Shown here piece after piece: positions 43,263 to 52,383 of a stretch of 64,000 nt of DNA. Origin of the DNA: Thermoanaerobaculia bacterium (GTDB lineage Bacteria > Acidobacteriota > Thermoanaerobaculia > Multivoradales > J023). Where the stretch lies: NCBI GenBank assembly GCA_030431255.1, contig JAUIJL010000002.1, forward strand, positions 434,001 through 498,000, in the 5' to 3' direction. Position 1 is the stretch's first letter; each line of letters starts with the position of its first letter. Under the pieces are notes generated by a model. It did not search any database and was not told the origin of the DNA. It saw only the letters and a program-made list of their open reading frames with translations. The position numbers and the translations under genes were made by a program.

Positions 43263-45161
43263 CTAGAGATACCCCAAGGACTTGAGGTTTTCGAGGTATT
43301 CCTCGCTCTCTTCGTCCCCGGCGGGCACCGAGCTCGGGCGCAGACCGTAGGAATCCACCTTCATCGAAGCCTTGGGCCAGCCACAGCCGGCCATGGGTTC
43401 CGGCAGTCGGCGGCTTTGGGGTAAGCCGAGAGCTCGTGCTGCCGACGCCGCGATCGCTTCGGGCTCGATCACCTGCTGCTCATCCTCGCAGCCCGAGGGT
43501 CGGTAGACCATGACTTTGCCGCGCTGCCCTCCGCGACGCCCGGGGTCCGCCACCAAAAAGATCGAGATCGGCCCTTCGCCGACCTCCGCGGCAACGGGCT
43601 CCATCAAGCTGCCCACCAACTCGTCCACGGCCTTGAGCTGACGGCGCACCAAGTCTCCGTGGGCAACGCTCCCCAAGTCGGCTTTGGCGGCGGCGATATC
43701 GAGACCCGCGAGGTAGAGCACCGCGGCCCTGGGGTTTTGTCGCAAGTTTCGTCGGAAGACCTCGAGATAGAAGCTGTCCGAGCGGACCACCTCGTCCACC
43801 AGCTCTTGCCGCAGGTCCGACGGCAACGTTTCGCTCAAGCCGGCCACTAGGGATGCCGGGGCCTCGATGCTTGCGGCCAAGGCTTGAAGCGCGTCGCTTT
43901 CGCTCGCGGGATGCACCGCCATCGGTGCGCCGTCGGTCAACAGCTGATATCCGCCGTGGGCCACCACCAAACCGGGCAGGGGCTCCACGGGATAAGTGCC
44001 CCACCAACCGACCACCAACGACTTCGCCCCGCCCCGGCTGGCCAGCTCCCAAAAGCTCCAGGCGTTGCGGCTGTTGGCCAAGATCGGACGGTATTCCACC
44101 CACCCCATGTCCGCGCCGAAGGCCCAATAGTGGCGTGCCCATCCGCTCACCCTCAGGGGGCTGGAAACTCCGATCGGCCGAAAGGTGTCCAAGGACTGCA
44201 AGCCGTGGACCGAGCTCGGCCGGCCGGTGGCCACGGTGGCCCAAAACGCAATCGGGGCTTCGTCCGGACGTTCATAGACGGCGGTCGTTCCTCGGTGGCT
44301 CAGGCGCTCGATCGACGGCAGCTCACCGGCGGCGAGCAAATAATCCAGCTCCTGGGGCAGGACTCCATCGAGGCCGATCAACACCACCCGCTCTCCCCCG
44401 GCGACCGGCAACGCGGACGGGCCGACGTCGACCTCTTTTTCCACCTCCAAGACCGCCGGCACCATCAACAAAAAGGTCGCCAGCAGCACCGCCAGCACCA
44501 CCCAACGGCCGTTCGAGCTGGGCTGCTCCGGGGTCAGGTCGGTCAATCGAATCGCCAGGGTCAGCAGGCCACCGTGCACCACCTTGAACACCAAATAGGC
44601 AAAGAGCGGCAATAACGCGACCAACGAGGCCAGCTGCCAATGGGGAAGATCGAATAGAGACGACCATCCCACCTGTTGGATGGCGGTCAGCACGGCGATC
44701 GAGGCCGCCACCATGGCTAAGCCCAGGCTGGCGGCTTCAATGCGACGGAGATGGGTCCAGCGGAGAAAGAGGGCGAAAAGCCCGGCCAAGGCGAGAAAGC
44801 TCAGGGACGGCCCGAGCACCGTCACCGGCACCAGGTGCGCGAAGAGGGGTAGGACGTCGAAAGGGCTGGTGTGCAGGAAGCCGTTGGCGCCGGCCAGCAC
44901 CAAGGCCCCCAGGAGCGCCGACGGCAGGCCGATCAACAACCCGACTTTGGCCGCCAGATGGGCCAATGTTTCGAGCGGCCGCTCCGGCTTGAGCACGTCT
45001 TGGAGCAGGTAGCGCTCCACTTGATGGTCGAGATATCCGAGTCGACGCAGCTCGGAGCGCACCTCCGGCAAGCTCGCCGCCGCCTCGGCGCTGGAAGCGG
45101 CCTCCTCCTGGACCGAGGGCGTCCCTTCTCGTCGCCCGAAAGATCCTTCCCCGGCGCTCAT
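43263..45161 (-). CDS. membrane protein with alkaline-phosphatase-superfamily domain, likely degenerate
   Basis: 632 residues from the ATG at 45161, overlapping the polyprenyl synthase stop (ATGA). The first 55 residues are soluble, then about six membrane helices (roughly 80-270), then a phosphodiesterase/alkaline-phosphatase-like domain with VVLIGLDGVLPQELDYLL (metal Asp), PIAFWATVATGRPSSVHGL and a LYLAGLDIAAAKADL segment. At the usual nucleophile (Trp-Thr/Ser) the residue is Ala, the D..H pair near AGLD lacks His, and the usual SDHG is ADPG. Activity is therefore doubtful. It ends in YLENLKSLGYL, like the sulfatase-like protein at 30348. Confidence 0.78.
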   Translation of the reverse strand: MSAGEGSFGRREGTPSVQEEAASSAEAAASLPEVRSELRRLGYLDHQVERYLLQDVLKPERPLETLAHLAAKVGLLIGLPSALLGALVLAGANGFLHTSPFDVLPLFAHLVPVTVLGPSLSFLALAGLFALFLRWTHLRRIEAASLGLAMVAASIAVLTAIQQVGWSSLFDLPHWQLASLVALLPLFAYLVFKVVHGGLLTLAIRLTDLTPEQPSSNGRWVVLAVLLATFLLMVPAVLEVEKEVDVGPSALPVAGGERVVLIGLDGVLPQELDYLLAAGELPSIERLSHRGTTAVYERPDEAPIAFWATVATGRPSSVHGLQSLDTFRPIGVSSPLRVSGWARHYWAFGADMGWVEYRPILANSRNAWSFWELASRGGAKSLVVGWWGTYPVEPLPGLVVAHGGYQLLTDGAPMAVHPASESDALQALAASIEAPASLVAGLSETLPSDLRQELVDEVVRSDSFYLEVFRRNLRQNPRAAVLYLAGLDIAAAKADLGSVAHGDLVRRQLKAVDELVGSLMEPVAAEVGEGPISIFLVADPGRRGGQRGKVMVYRPSGCEDEQQVIEPEAIAASAARALGLPQSRRLPEPMAGCGWPKASMKVDSYGLRPSSVPAGDEESEEYLENLKSLGYL

Positions 45162-46036
45162 AGTCGTCCTCGGCGTCGAACCACCTCGGCCAAGAGTCGC
45201 AGGGAGTCGGCACGCCGCCCCAAGGGCTCCACGGACTCCACCGCAAAGCTCAACAGCTCGGCGAGCAGGGCCTCGGCACCGTCGACCCCCAACAGGGAGA
45301 CGAAGGTCAGCTTGCCCTGGTCTTGATGGCCGTCCTTGCCCGTTTCCTCCGGCGTGGCTTGCACGTCGAGCAGGTCGTCGGCGATTTGGAAGGCCAAGCC
45401 CAAATTTTTGGCGTAGCGGGTGATGCCGCTCAGATGCCGACGGCGCGCGTCGACGGCCATGGCCCCGAGCTCTGCGGCGGCGGTGAAGAGGGCGCCGGTC
45501 TTGTGGCTGTGAATGAACTCCAAGCGCTCGAGATCCATGGCCTCCGGGGGCATGCCGGCGCTCTCCAAATCCAACGCTTGTCCACCGACCAGACCGCGGC
45601 TGCCCACCGCCTCGGTCAGCAGGTGCACCAGATCCTCCGGCGTATAGCGATCCAGGCTCATGTGCAGCGCTCGTTCGACCACCACCGCATAGGCTCGATT
45701 GAGCAATCCGTAGGAGGCCAAGATCGCCACATCCTCGCCGTAAACCTTGTGGGTCGTGACTCGGCCCCGGCGCAGGGAGGCGTCGTCCATCATCGGCATG
45801 TCGTCGAGGATCAAAGAGCAGGCGTGGACCATCTCGATGGTGCACGCCAGATCCACCACCGGCCGGGTGACCTCACCGAAGATTTCGGCGACGCTCATGC
45901 ACAGCACCGGCCGCAGGCGTTTGCCCGGTCCGGTGAGCGCATACAGCATGGCCTCGTGGACTTTTTCCGGCCGCTCGTCGACGGCAGGCATCAGCTCCGG
46001 CAGTCGCTGGTCCACCTTTTGGACCCACTGCTTCAT
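45158..46036 (-). CDS. short-chain polyprenyl diphosphate synthase (IspA/GGPPS type)
   Basis: 292 residues from the ATG at 46036; a TTG at 46087 would add 17 residues but has no ribosome site. Motifs: GPGKRLRP, first Asp-rich motif DDMPMMDD, RRGRVTTHKVYG, GLVGGQALDLE, HSHKTGALF and second Asp-rich motif IADDLLDV. It condenses isopentenyl diphosphate with allylic diphosphates to make farnesyl or geranylgeranyl diphosphate for quinones and lipid carriers. The product length cannot be told. The stop overlaps the start of the membrane phosphatase-like gene. Confidence 0.92.
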   Translation of the reverse strand: MKQWVQKVDQRLPELMPAVDERPEKVHEAMLYALTGPGKRLRPVLCMSVAEIFGEVTRPVVDLACTIEMVHACSLILDDMPMMDDASLRRGRVTTHKVYGEDVAILASYGLLNRAYAVVVERALHMSLDRYTPEDLVHLLTEAVGSRGLVGGQALDLESAGMPPEAMDLERLEFIHSHKTGALFTAAAELGAMAVDARRRHLSGITRYAKNLGLAFQIADDLLDVQATPEETGKDGHQDQGKLTFVSLLGVDGAEALLAELLSFAVESVEPLGRRADSLRLLAEVVRRRGRL

Positions 46037-46138
46037 GCGCTCGCGGGTGGCGGCGCCCCGGTCCCGGGGCTGGGGTCGAAAAATCAAGATGAAGGGAGGT
46101 CGGAGCCGAGCTCCGGCAGCTTGAAGGGATTCGGAGGA

Positions 46139-46474
46139 TTAGAAGGAGGCCAGGGCTTCGGGCTCGTCGTCATAGACCTCGAAGACCGTGATCAATTGAG
46201 TGATCTGCAAAATATCCGACACTTTGGCCGGTAGGCTGACCAATTTGAGCTGACCACCCCGATTGGTCACCGTGGTGTAGGCATTGACCATCTCGCCGAT
46301 GCCCGAGGAATCGACGGTGGTCACTCCCGAGAGCTCGAGCAGAATATTGCGCGCGCCGGCTTCGAGGGCCTCGTTGACCGCCGTCCGCAAAGCTACGTCG
46401 CCCACGCCGATGGTGATTTTCCCTTTCAGGCTGAGGACGGTAATACCCTGTTGGTTGCGAACCAAGATCTTCAT
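46139..46474 (-). CDS. STAS-domain anti-sigma factor antagonist
   Basis: 111 residues covering exactly one STAS domain of the SpoIIAA/RsbV type. The phosphorylation loop TTVDSSGIGEMV has adjacent Ser56 and Ser57. GGAG precedes the ATG by about 10 bases. Such proteins are phosphorylated by a partner kinase like the HATPase protein encoded 184 bases upstream on the same strand (46658-47128), and control a sigma factor or other effector by partner switching. Confidence 0.93.
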   Translation of the reverse strand: MKILVRNQQGITVLSLKGKITIGVGDVALRTAVNEALEAGARNILLELSGVTTVDSSGIGEMVNAYTTVTNRGGQLKLVSLPAKVSDILQITQLITVFEVYDDEPEALASF

Positions 46475-46657
46475 TGGCGCGTTGCTCCTTTTGTGAACAC
46501 TCGTCTCCTCAATCTCGAAGAGCTCGGAGGTCTCTGACCAAAATTTTGGAGGGGGAACGGGCCGATTCGAAAGCCCGTGTGTGCTCGCGGCTCAGTCGAT
46601 CTCCCGGGAGGCGCTCCCCAATCCGGAAGCCCCCGCGTCGGGGCGCCGCTTGCTGCT

Positions 46658-47128
46658 CTAGGCTCCACTCGGCGCCTCGTCTGCATCGGCGCTGTCGAGC
46701 TCCGGCAGACGCTTGCGCATGGTGACGACCGTACCACCGCCCGGTCGGCACTGGTAGTCGATCTCGTCCATGAAATTCTTCATGTAGAAAATCCCCCGGC
46801 CATTCGGCTTCAGGAGATTTTCCGGTGCCAGCGGATCGCCGACGGTGCTGGGATCGAAACCCTGACCATCGTCGTGCACCCGGATGATCGCATGGCCTTC
46901 CCTCAAAGCCAGCTCCACATCCACTCGTTTAGACGGATCTTGTTGATTGCCGTGTTTGATGGCGTTGGCCACGGCTTCACGGATCGCAATGCCCACCCAA
47001 TGACGCGAATCCTCGTCGAGGCCCAGTCGCGACAGCGCATCGTCGACCACCACTTGGATCAGATCGATGTGGTCGTATCTGCTACCGATCGAGATCTTGA
47101 CCTGTGGCTCTTCTTCTGGGGTCGGCAT
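46658..47128 (-). CDS. RsbW/SpoIIAB-type serine kinase (HATPase_c_2)
   Basis: 156 residues. GHKL ATPase signs: N-box IREAVANAIKHGN, G1 box VHDDGQGFDP, and a G2-like NGRGIFYMKNFMDE. The length and layout match anti-sigma-factor kinases of the RsbW family. It likely phosphorylates the STAS protein next to it. No sigma factor and no PP2C phosphatase gene is present near, so the output of the switch is not visible here. Confidence 0.9.
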   Translation of the reverse strand: MPTPEEEPQVKISIGSRYDHIDLIQVVVDDALSRLGLDEDSRHWVGIAIREAVANAIKHGNQQDPSKRVDVELALREGHAIIRVHDDGQGFDPSTVGDPLAPENLLKPNGRGIFYMKNFMDEIDYQCRPGGGTVVTMRKRLPELDSADADEAPSGA

Positions 47129-47267
47129 GGTGGAAATTAGCTTAACAGAGATAGTTCGCCTGAAACTCGTCTTGGGACGGACAGTTGCGACAGCCGGTGG
47201 GATGGACCGCTGGTGCCGTGCAAACAGGTCTCGGACGCTCGAGGCCTCGATATGGATGCAACCGGTC

Positions 47268-47540
47268 TTAGATTCGCCTTTTCTGCCGATAGGCTCTCAA
47301 CATTCTCAACGACGACGTCAATCGTTGCAAGCGCCGATTCCGTCGTTGCAGCTCCAGGGTCTCTTCCGGGGGTAGCGGAGGCTCGGATCGAATCTCCCGC
47401 ATGCGTTTATCCATCTCAAAAGCGAGCTTGTCCAGCTCGGCTCTTCCCATGCGCTTGAACGTCCGTTCGGAAACCAACAGAAATCCCTCGGAAATCTGCT
47501 GGACCATCCCGTAGGCGCTGCCACCCGCAAAATTGCTCAT
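47268..47540 (-). CDS. small conserved-looking protein of unknown function
   Basis: 90 residues from the ATG at 47540 (the open frame begins seven codons earlier). It is charged and mostly helical: an N-terminal part SNFAGGSAYGMVQQISEGF, then a basic/acidic coiled segment (KRMGRAELDKLAFEMDKRMREIR), and a very basic end (RRLQRLTSSLRMLRAYRQKRR). No known motif. The ribosome site is weak. It lies upstream of the RsbW-like gene on the same strand. Confidence 0.5.
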   Translation of the reverse strand: MSNFAGGSAYGMVQQISEGFLLVSERTFKRMGRAELDKLAFEMDKRMREIRSEPPLPPEETLELQRRNRRLQRLTSSLRMLRAYRQKRRI

Positions 47541-47798
47541 GGCTCGATAATAACAAGGCAATCCTGCCGTGGACAGTCCGACATGTTATGATCGCGACAT
47601 CGGCCCGCTACCTAATTCCGGGCTTGAGCAGCCCCCCGCGCCTCCGGTGACACGAGCGCTCGACGACAATCGATCGTCGCTCTTGTCTCGGCGAAGCAGA
47701 GATCCTCGGCAACGGGCGCACCTCCCGCTAGATTCAAGAAGCATTCAGGTCCATATCAGCCTTCCAACCCCGCTCAACCCGAATGGAGGAGCATTTCC

Positions 47799-49022
47799 AT
47801 GCGTTTCCCCGGCGTAGATTTCATTGATACCGAGTCCATGCTCAACGAAGAGCAGCGGATGGTTCGAGACACGGTCCGCGAGTTCGTCGACGATTTGGTG
47901 ATGCCGATCATCGAGGAATGCCACCGCGACTGCCGCACCCCCCTGGAGCTGGTGCCCAAGATGGGCGAGCTCAACCTCTTCGGCGCCACCATCGACGGAT
48001 ACGGCCTGCCCGGCCTGGACAACGTGTCCTACGGCCTGATCATGCAAGAGCTCGAACGGGCCGACTCCGGCCTGCGCAGCTTCGTCTCGGTGCAAAGCTC
48101 GTTGGTGATGTATCCGATTTGGGCTTTCGGCTCCGACGCTCAGAAGGAGCGCTGGCTGCCGGCCATGGGCGCCGGAGAGGCGATCGGCTGTTTCGGCTTG
48201 ACCGAGCCCGATTTCGGCTCGAATCCCGGCGGCATGCGCACCACCGCCCGTCGCGACGGTGACGAGTGGGTGCTCAACGGCTCCAAGCAGTGGATCACCA
48301 ACGGCACCCTGGCCGACGTCGCGGTGGTTTGGGCGCAAACCGAGGACGGTGTCCGCGGCTTCCTGGTGGAAAAAGGCACCCCCGGATTCACCTCGTCCGA
48401 CCAACACGGCAAATTCAGCCTGCGGGCGTCCACGACCTCCGAGCTCGGCTTCCAAGATTGCCGCATCCCCGCCGACGCCATGCTGCCCAAAACCGTCGGT
48501 CTCAAAAACGCTCTGATGTGCCTCAACCAAGCCCGCTACGGCATCGCTTGGGGCGGCATCGGCTCCGCCATGGCGACCTACCATTGCGCCCTCGAATACT
48601 CCAAAGAGCGGATCCAATTCAATGGTCAACCCATCGCCTGCCACCAATTGGTGCAAGACAAGCTGGTGTGGATGATCAGCGAGATCACCAAGGGTCAGCT
48701 TCTGGCCTTCCAGCTCGGACAGATGAAAGACGCGGGCAAAATCAAGCCGCAACACATCTCTCTGGGCAAGCGCAACAATGTTTGGGTCGCCCGGGAATGC
48801 GCCAAGCTGGCGCGCGAGATCCTCGGCGCCAACGGCATCGTCGACGACTATCCGGTCATCCGCCACATGCTGAACATCGAGTCGGTCTACACCTATGAAG
48901 GCACCCACGACATCCACGCCTTGGTGATCGGTCAAAGCGTGACCGGCATCCCGGCGTTCAACGCTCCTCAGGAGTCGGTCAAGAAGCCGAAAGCGGCCGC
49001 CGTCGCCCAGGAGGCTCGCTAA
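47799..49022 (+). CDS. gcdH: glutaryl-CoA dehydrogenase-like acyl-CoA dehydrogenase
   Basis: 407 residues, GGAGGAG seven bases before the ATG. It has the acyl-CoA dehydrogenase fold with [43 protein letters not shown] (FAD and substrate binding), WITNG and the C-terminal [14 protein letters not shown] whose Glu is the catalytic base position of glutaryl-CoA dehydrogenases. It would convert glutaryl-CoA to crotonyl-CoA in lysine/tryptophan or benzoyl-CoA breakdown. Its stop overlaps the start of glpX by one base. In the promoter region a TATGAT hexamer at 47587-47592 stands out but has no good -35. Confidence 0.9.
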   Translation: MRFPGVDFIDTESMLNEEQRMVRDTVREFVDDLVMPIIEECHRDCRTPLELVPKMGELNLFGATIDGYGLPGLDNVSYGLIMQELERADSGLRSFVSVQSSLVMYPIWAFGSDAQKERWLPAMGAGEAIGCFGLTEPDFGSNPGGMRTTARRDGDEWVLNGSKQWITNGTLADVAVVWAQTEDGVRGFLVEKGTPGFTSSDQHGKFSLRASTTSELGFQDCRIPADAMLPKTVGLKNALMCLNQARYGIAWGGIGSAMATYHCALEYSKERIQFNGQPIACHQLVQDKLVWMISEITKGQLLAFQLGQMKDAGKIKPQHISLGKRNNVWVARECAKLAREILGANGIVDDYPVIRHMLNIESVYTYEGTHDIHALVIGQSVTGIPAFNAPQESVKKPKAAAVAQEAR

Positions 49023-50005
49023 TGTCCAGGGATACGGCCATCGAGCAAGACCTGGTCAGGGTGACGGAAAACGCCGCCCTGGCCGCCGCCCAAACCATGG
49101 GATTCGGCGAGAAGATGCACTCCGATCACGTGGCGGTGGAGGCCATGCGCGCCACCCTCGATGAGATCGACATCGCCGGCCGGGTGGTGATCGGCGAGGG
49201 CGAGCGGGACGAAGCTCCCATGCTCTATGTGGGCGAGGAAGTGGGCGGGCGCAAAGGCGACCCGGACGCCCCGCAAATCGACATCGCGGTGGATCCCCTC
49301 GAAGGCACCAACCTCTGTGCCTCCGGAGCCCCGGGCTCGGTCGCGGTGCTGGCGGCGGCGGAGCGCGGCGGGCTGTTGCACGCCCCCGACACCTACATGG
49401 AAAAAATCGTCGTCGGTCCTACCGCCCGCGGCTCGATTCACCTCGACGCCCCGGTGCCCGAGAACCTGCGCAACATCGCCCGCGCCTTCAAGCGGGAAGT
49501 GTCCGACCTCACCATCGTGGTCCTTGAGCGGGATCGTCACGCTCAGCTGATCAACGACATCCGTACCGCCGGCGCGCGCATTCGGCTCATTCCCGACGGT
49601 GACCTGGCCGGTGGCATCTCCGCCGCCGTCCGCGGCACTGGCGTGCACGCGGTGATGGGCACCGGAGGTGCGCCGGAGGGCGTGATCACCGCCGCGGCCA
49701 TGCGCTGCCTCGGGGGTGAGATTCAAGCTCGCTTGGTGGCCCTCGATGACGGCCAGAAGGAACGCTTGGCGGGTCTCGGTTATAAGGATCTCAGCAAGAT
49801 CTACACCACCGTCGACCTCGCCCAAGGGGACAACATCGTCTTCAGCTGCTCGGGAGTCACCGACGGTGAGCTGCTCCGGGGCGTTCGATTCTTCGGCGGC
49901 GGCACGCGGACCTCTACCCTCTTCATGTCGCTGAGGGCAGGCATCATTCGTTTCGTCGACACCATCCATCGGGAAGCCCCGACCACTCCGGTCTACTTCC
50001 ACTAG
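49022..50005 (+). CDS. glpX: class II fructose-1,6-bisphosphatase GlpX
   Basis: 327 residues. Family signs: [55 protein letters not shown] (metal and substrate loop) and [20 protein letters not shown]. It hydrolyses fructose-1,6-bisphosphate to fructose-6-phosphate in gluconeogenesis. The ATG overlaps the stop of gcdH (TAATG), so the two are translationally coupled, an unusual pairing of acyl-CoA catabolism with gluconeogenesis. Confidence 0.95.
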   Translation: MSRDTAIEQDLVRVTENAALAAAQTMGFGEKMHSDHVAVEAMRATLDEIDIAGRVVIGEGERDEAPMLYVGEEVGGRKGDPDAPQIDIAVDPLEGTNLCASGAPGSVAVLAAAERGGLLHAPDTYMEKIVVGPTARGSIHLDAPVPENLRNIARAFKREVSDLTIVVLERDRHAQLINDIRTAGARIRLIPDGDLAGGISAAVRGTGVHAVMGTGGAPEGVITAAAMRCLGGEIQARLVALDDGQKERLAGLGYKDLSKIYTTVDLAQGDNIVFSCSGVTDGELLRGVRFFGGGTRTSTLFMSLRAGIIRFVDTIHREAPTTPVYFH

Positions 50006-50032
50006 CATCCCTTCCGCTGAGCCTTGCCCAGA

Positions 50033-50067
50033 CCGATGCAGGCGACCGACCTATCGGGCCGCATCGG
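50033..50067 (+). repeat. inverted repeat in the glpX-dcd gap
   Basis: CCGATGC at 50033-50039 pairs with GCATCGG at 50061-50067 around a 21-base loop. No T run follows, so it is not an intrinsic terminator; it may be an RNA structure or an operator. Confidence 0.4.
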
Positions 50068-50102
50068 CCCTGGACTAGGCGTATTTCGCTGAGGAGCGAA
50101 CC

Positions 50103-50591
50103 ATGATCAAACCCGACACTTGGATTCGTCAATGGGGCCGGAGTGGTGGCGTAGCTCCCTTCAGCGAAGCCCAGGTCAACTCCGCCAGCTACGACGTATG
50201 CGTCAGCGACCATTGGATCTGTCCAACCCGCGACCCCCAGGAGTTTCACGCGCCTTCGATCAAGCTATTCCCCGGCCAAGTCGTGCTGGCGTGCACGAAG
50301 GAATTCGTCAAAATTCCCCATGACGTGGCCTGCGACCTCAAGCTGAAGTCGACCCTCGGCCGATTGTGGATCAACCACTCCTTGGCGGGCTGGTGCGACC
50401 CCGGCTTCGAAGGCGACATCACCCTCGAGCTGCAAAATCTGGGACCCGAGCCGTTCGTGCTCGAAGCGGGTCGCCGGATCGCCCAGCTGATCTTCATCCG
50501 CATGGAGTCGGTTCCTGAGGTGCCGTACGGATCTCCGGATTCCTCTAGCCATTACCAAGGTCAGAGAGGCACGACTCCGGCCCGCTCTTGA
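50103..50591 (+). CDS. dCTP deaminase/dUTPase-family protein
   Basis: 162 residues, GAGGAG just upstream. It has the trimeric dUTPase/dCTP deaminase fold: SEAQVNSASYDVCV, KSTLGRLWINHSLAGWCDPGFEGDITLELQNLG, RIAQLIF, and a C-terminal HYQGQRGTTPARS. The Arg of STLGR and the Glu of LELQN correspond to Arg115 and Glu138 of E. coli Dcd, favouring dCTP deaminase over dUTPase. It is about 30 residues shorter than E. coli Dcd. Role: dUTP/dUMP supply for thymidylate. A terminator follows 33 bases after the stop. Confidence 0.82.
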   Translation: MIKPDTWIRQWGRSGGVAPFSEAQVNSASYDVCVSDHWICPTRDPQEFHAPSIKLFPGQVVLACTKEFVKIPHDVACDLKLKSTLGRLWINHSLAGWCDPGFEGDITLELQNLGPEPFVLEAGRRIAQLIFIRMESVPEVPYGSPDSSSHYQGQRGTTPARS

Positions 50592-50623
50592 GCTCGGTCT
50601 TGGCGAGCTGCGGGATTGACAGA

Positions 50624-50654
50624 CCCAGGAAGAAGCTTTTATCCTGGCTTTTTT
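50624..50654 (+). terminator. Rho-independent terminator after the dCTP deaminase-like gene
   Basis: CCAGGA (50625-50630) pairs with TCCTGG (50642-50647) across an 11-base loop, followed by C and six T. It lies on the plus strand 33 bases beyond the stop codon and should end the gcdH-glpX-dcd transcript. Confidence 0.75.
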
Positions 50655-50695
50655 AACCGAAGTGAGAATGCCGAAGCGATCCCCCCCGGTTCGGC

Positions 50696-50701
50696 TATAA
50701 T
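50696..50701 (+). promoter_or_regulatory. TATAAT -10 hexamer upstream of the DUF4388 gene
   Basis: A perfect TATAAT lies between the terminator and the DUF4388 gene, 180 bases before its start. No clear -35 box stands at 16-18 bases upstream, so this is a weak or activator-dependent promoter at best. Confidence 0.35.
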
Positions 50702-50880
50702 CGATCTTCGTCTATTTCTCGGGGCGCGGCTTGGAAATCATCTGAGCTCCAAATGCCGGACACCTGAGAGACAGTCGATTGTCTCCCGAACCGCCGGCAA
50801 GGCGCCGAAGACCGAGCAAGCCCCCAGGCTCGTCGGCAATCGTCAAAGCCGTGCTCTGAGGCCGAGCAAACGAGATCAGG

Positions 50881-52302
50881 ATGGGCATTTCCGGCAACCT
50901 CAAGACCATGCAGCTCGCCGAGCTCCTTCAATGGCTCTCCATGGGCCAGAAGGTCGGTACGCTGGTGATCGAAAAAGGCCCCCCATCGAACGTCGTCAAA
51001 CGCATCTTCTTCGATGAGGGAGTGATCATCTCCTCTGCATCGACTGACCCCGGCGAGTATCTCGGTCGGTTCCTCGTAAGCCATGGCTATCTGGCGGAGG
51101 ACGCGGTCAACGAGGCTATCTCGCGACAAAAAGAAGAGCAGCAGATGCTCGGCAGAATTCTGGTCGGCATGAATCTGATCCAGGAGGAAGACCTGCATCA
51201 GATGCTCCGTCTCAAAGCCGAAGAGAGCATCTACGATATTTTCACTTGGGACGAAGGGGCTTTCGAGTTTTTCGATAGCGATCTGCCGTCCGAAAACATG
51301 GTCAGGATGGAGCTGGACGTCCAATGGATCGTGCTAGAAGGCACCCGGCGGACCGATGAGTGGAAACGCATTCAGGCCATCATTCCGTCCCCGCTCTGCG
51401 TGCCCGTCACCGTGACCGACCTCGCTCAGGTCGAGCTCGAAGAATTCGATCGCAGCATCCTCGCCTGGATCAATGACGATCGAACCGTGGAAGAGATCTC
51501 CCAAGGCACTATGACCAATCTCTTCCAAGTCTCCGACATCTTGGCCAAACAGGTTCAAGCGGGCTTGATCAAAGTGGTTCGCCCTCGGATTATCGAAACC
51601 GAGGTACCCGTGATCCAGACGGATGAGGAAGAAGCGGTTCAAGAAGAGGCCGCCCCGACCAAAATCGACCCCAACGAAAGCGGAGCCTTCTTCCTGCCGA
51701 TGATGCAGCAGATGATGGCTCAATACCAACAGCAGCAAATGCAGATGATGGGTCAGCCCGGTCAAGTGCCGGCCCAGCCGGTGGCGATCAACCCTCCACA
51801 ACCCGCCGCCGCACCGCCGGTAGATCTCGGCGGGGGACGACAGCTGAGCTTCGCGAGGCCGGCGGCGCCCATGGACAGCAGCGGTTCTTTCGATCGCGCC
51901 CCCATTGCCGCCCAGCCCGCTTCCATGTCGGTGGCGGAAGGTATTTTGCAGGAGGGCGAGGCGGCTCTCAAACGAGGCGATCTAGTGGCCGCGGTCACCG
52001 CTTTCCGCAAAGCTCCCACCGCGATCGGCGGCGATGCCGTGAAATCCAGAGCCGAGCAGGGGGAGGAGAAAGTCGTCCAGGCCCTGGAATCTAGAGGGGT
52101 CAACCTCAGCCGAGTGCCTCGTCTGAAATGCGGCATGGACGAGCTGACCAAGCTCGACATCTCTCCCCAAGAAGGTTTCATGTTGACCCGGGTCGACGGC
52201 TCCTACGACATCAAGTCGATCCTGCGCATCAGCCCTCTGCCCAAGGTCGATGCCCTGCTCCTGTTCTGGAAGCTGAGGGAAGCCGGCCACGTGGCCCTCT
52301 GA
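50881..52302 (+). CDS. DUF4388 (PATAN-like) domain protein
   Basis: 473 residues. Residues 1-100 form a DUF4388 domain (GNLKTMQLAELLQWLSMGQKVGTLVIE, IFFDEGVIISSAS, GRFLVSHGYL), a module known from gliding and two-component signalling proteins. A middle part (about 150-235) looks like a winged helix (FDRSILAWINDDRTVEEIS). A Gln/Met/Pro-rich linker (MQQMMAQYQQQQMQMM) leads to a C-terminal segment with another DUF4388-like or winged-helix portion (TKLDISPQEGFMLTRVDGSYDIKSI). No enzyme motif. Probably a signalling adaptor. Confidence 0.82.
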   Translation: MGISGNLKTMQLAELLQWLSMGQKVGTLVIEKGPPSNVVKRIFFDEGVIISSASTDPGEYLGRFLVSHGYLAEDAVNEAISRQKEEQQMLGRILVGMNLIQEEDLHQMLRLKAEESIYDIFTWDEGAFEFFDSDLPSENMVRMELDVQWIVLEGTRRTDEWKRIQAIIPSPLCVPVTVTDLAQVELEEFDRSILAWINDDRTVEEISQGTMTNLFQVSDILAKQVQAGLIKVVRPRIIETEVPVIQTDEEEAVQEEAAPTKIDPNESGAFFLPMMQQMMAQYQQQQMQMMGQPGQVPAQPVAINPPQPAAAPPVDLGGGRQLSFARPAAPMDSSGSFDRAPIAAQPASMSVAEGILQEGEAALKRGDLVAAVTAFRKAPTAIGGDAVKSRAEQGEEKVVQALESRGVNLSRVPRLKCGMDELTKLDISPQEGFMLTRVDGSYDIKSILRISPLPKVDALLLFWKLREAGHVAL

Positions 52303-52311
52303 GCTTGGCGG

Positions 52312-52362
52312 GCGGGGACAAGCCCCGACCCTACACCCACCTCTGGGCTGGGACGAGCCCCA
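52312..52362 (+). repeat. dispersed GC-rich palindrome, second locus
   Basis: GCGGGGACAAGCCCCGACCCTAC (from 52312) repeats the element of 38793-38814 and is followed by a degenerate partner GGCTGGGACGAGCCCCACC. It lies between convergent DUF4388 and porin-like genes. Confidence 0.6.
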
Positions 52363-52383
52363 CCATCCAACCTCCTCTCGGAA

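Noticed and set aside
50103-50591. Prophage remnant, because of the dCTP deaminase-like gene
   Set aside because: No integrase, capsid, tail or lysis gene is near, and the neighbours are housekeeping genes.
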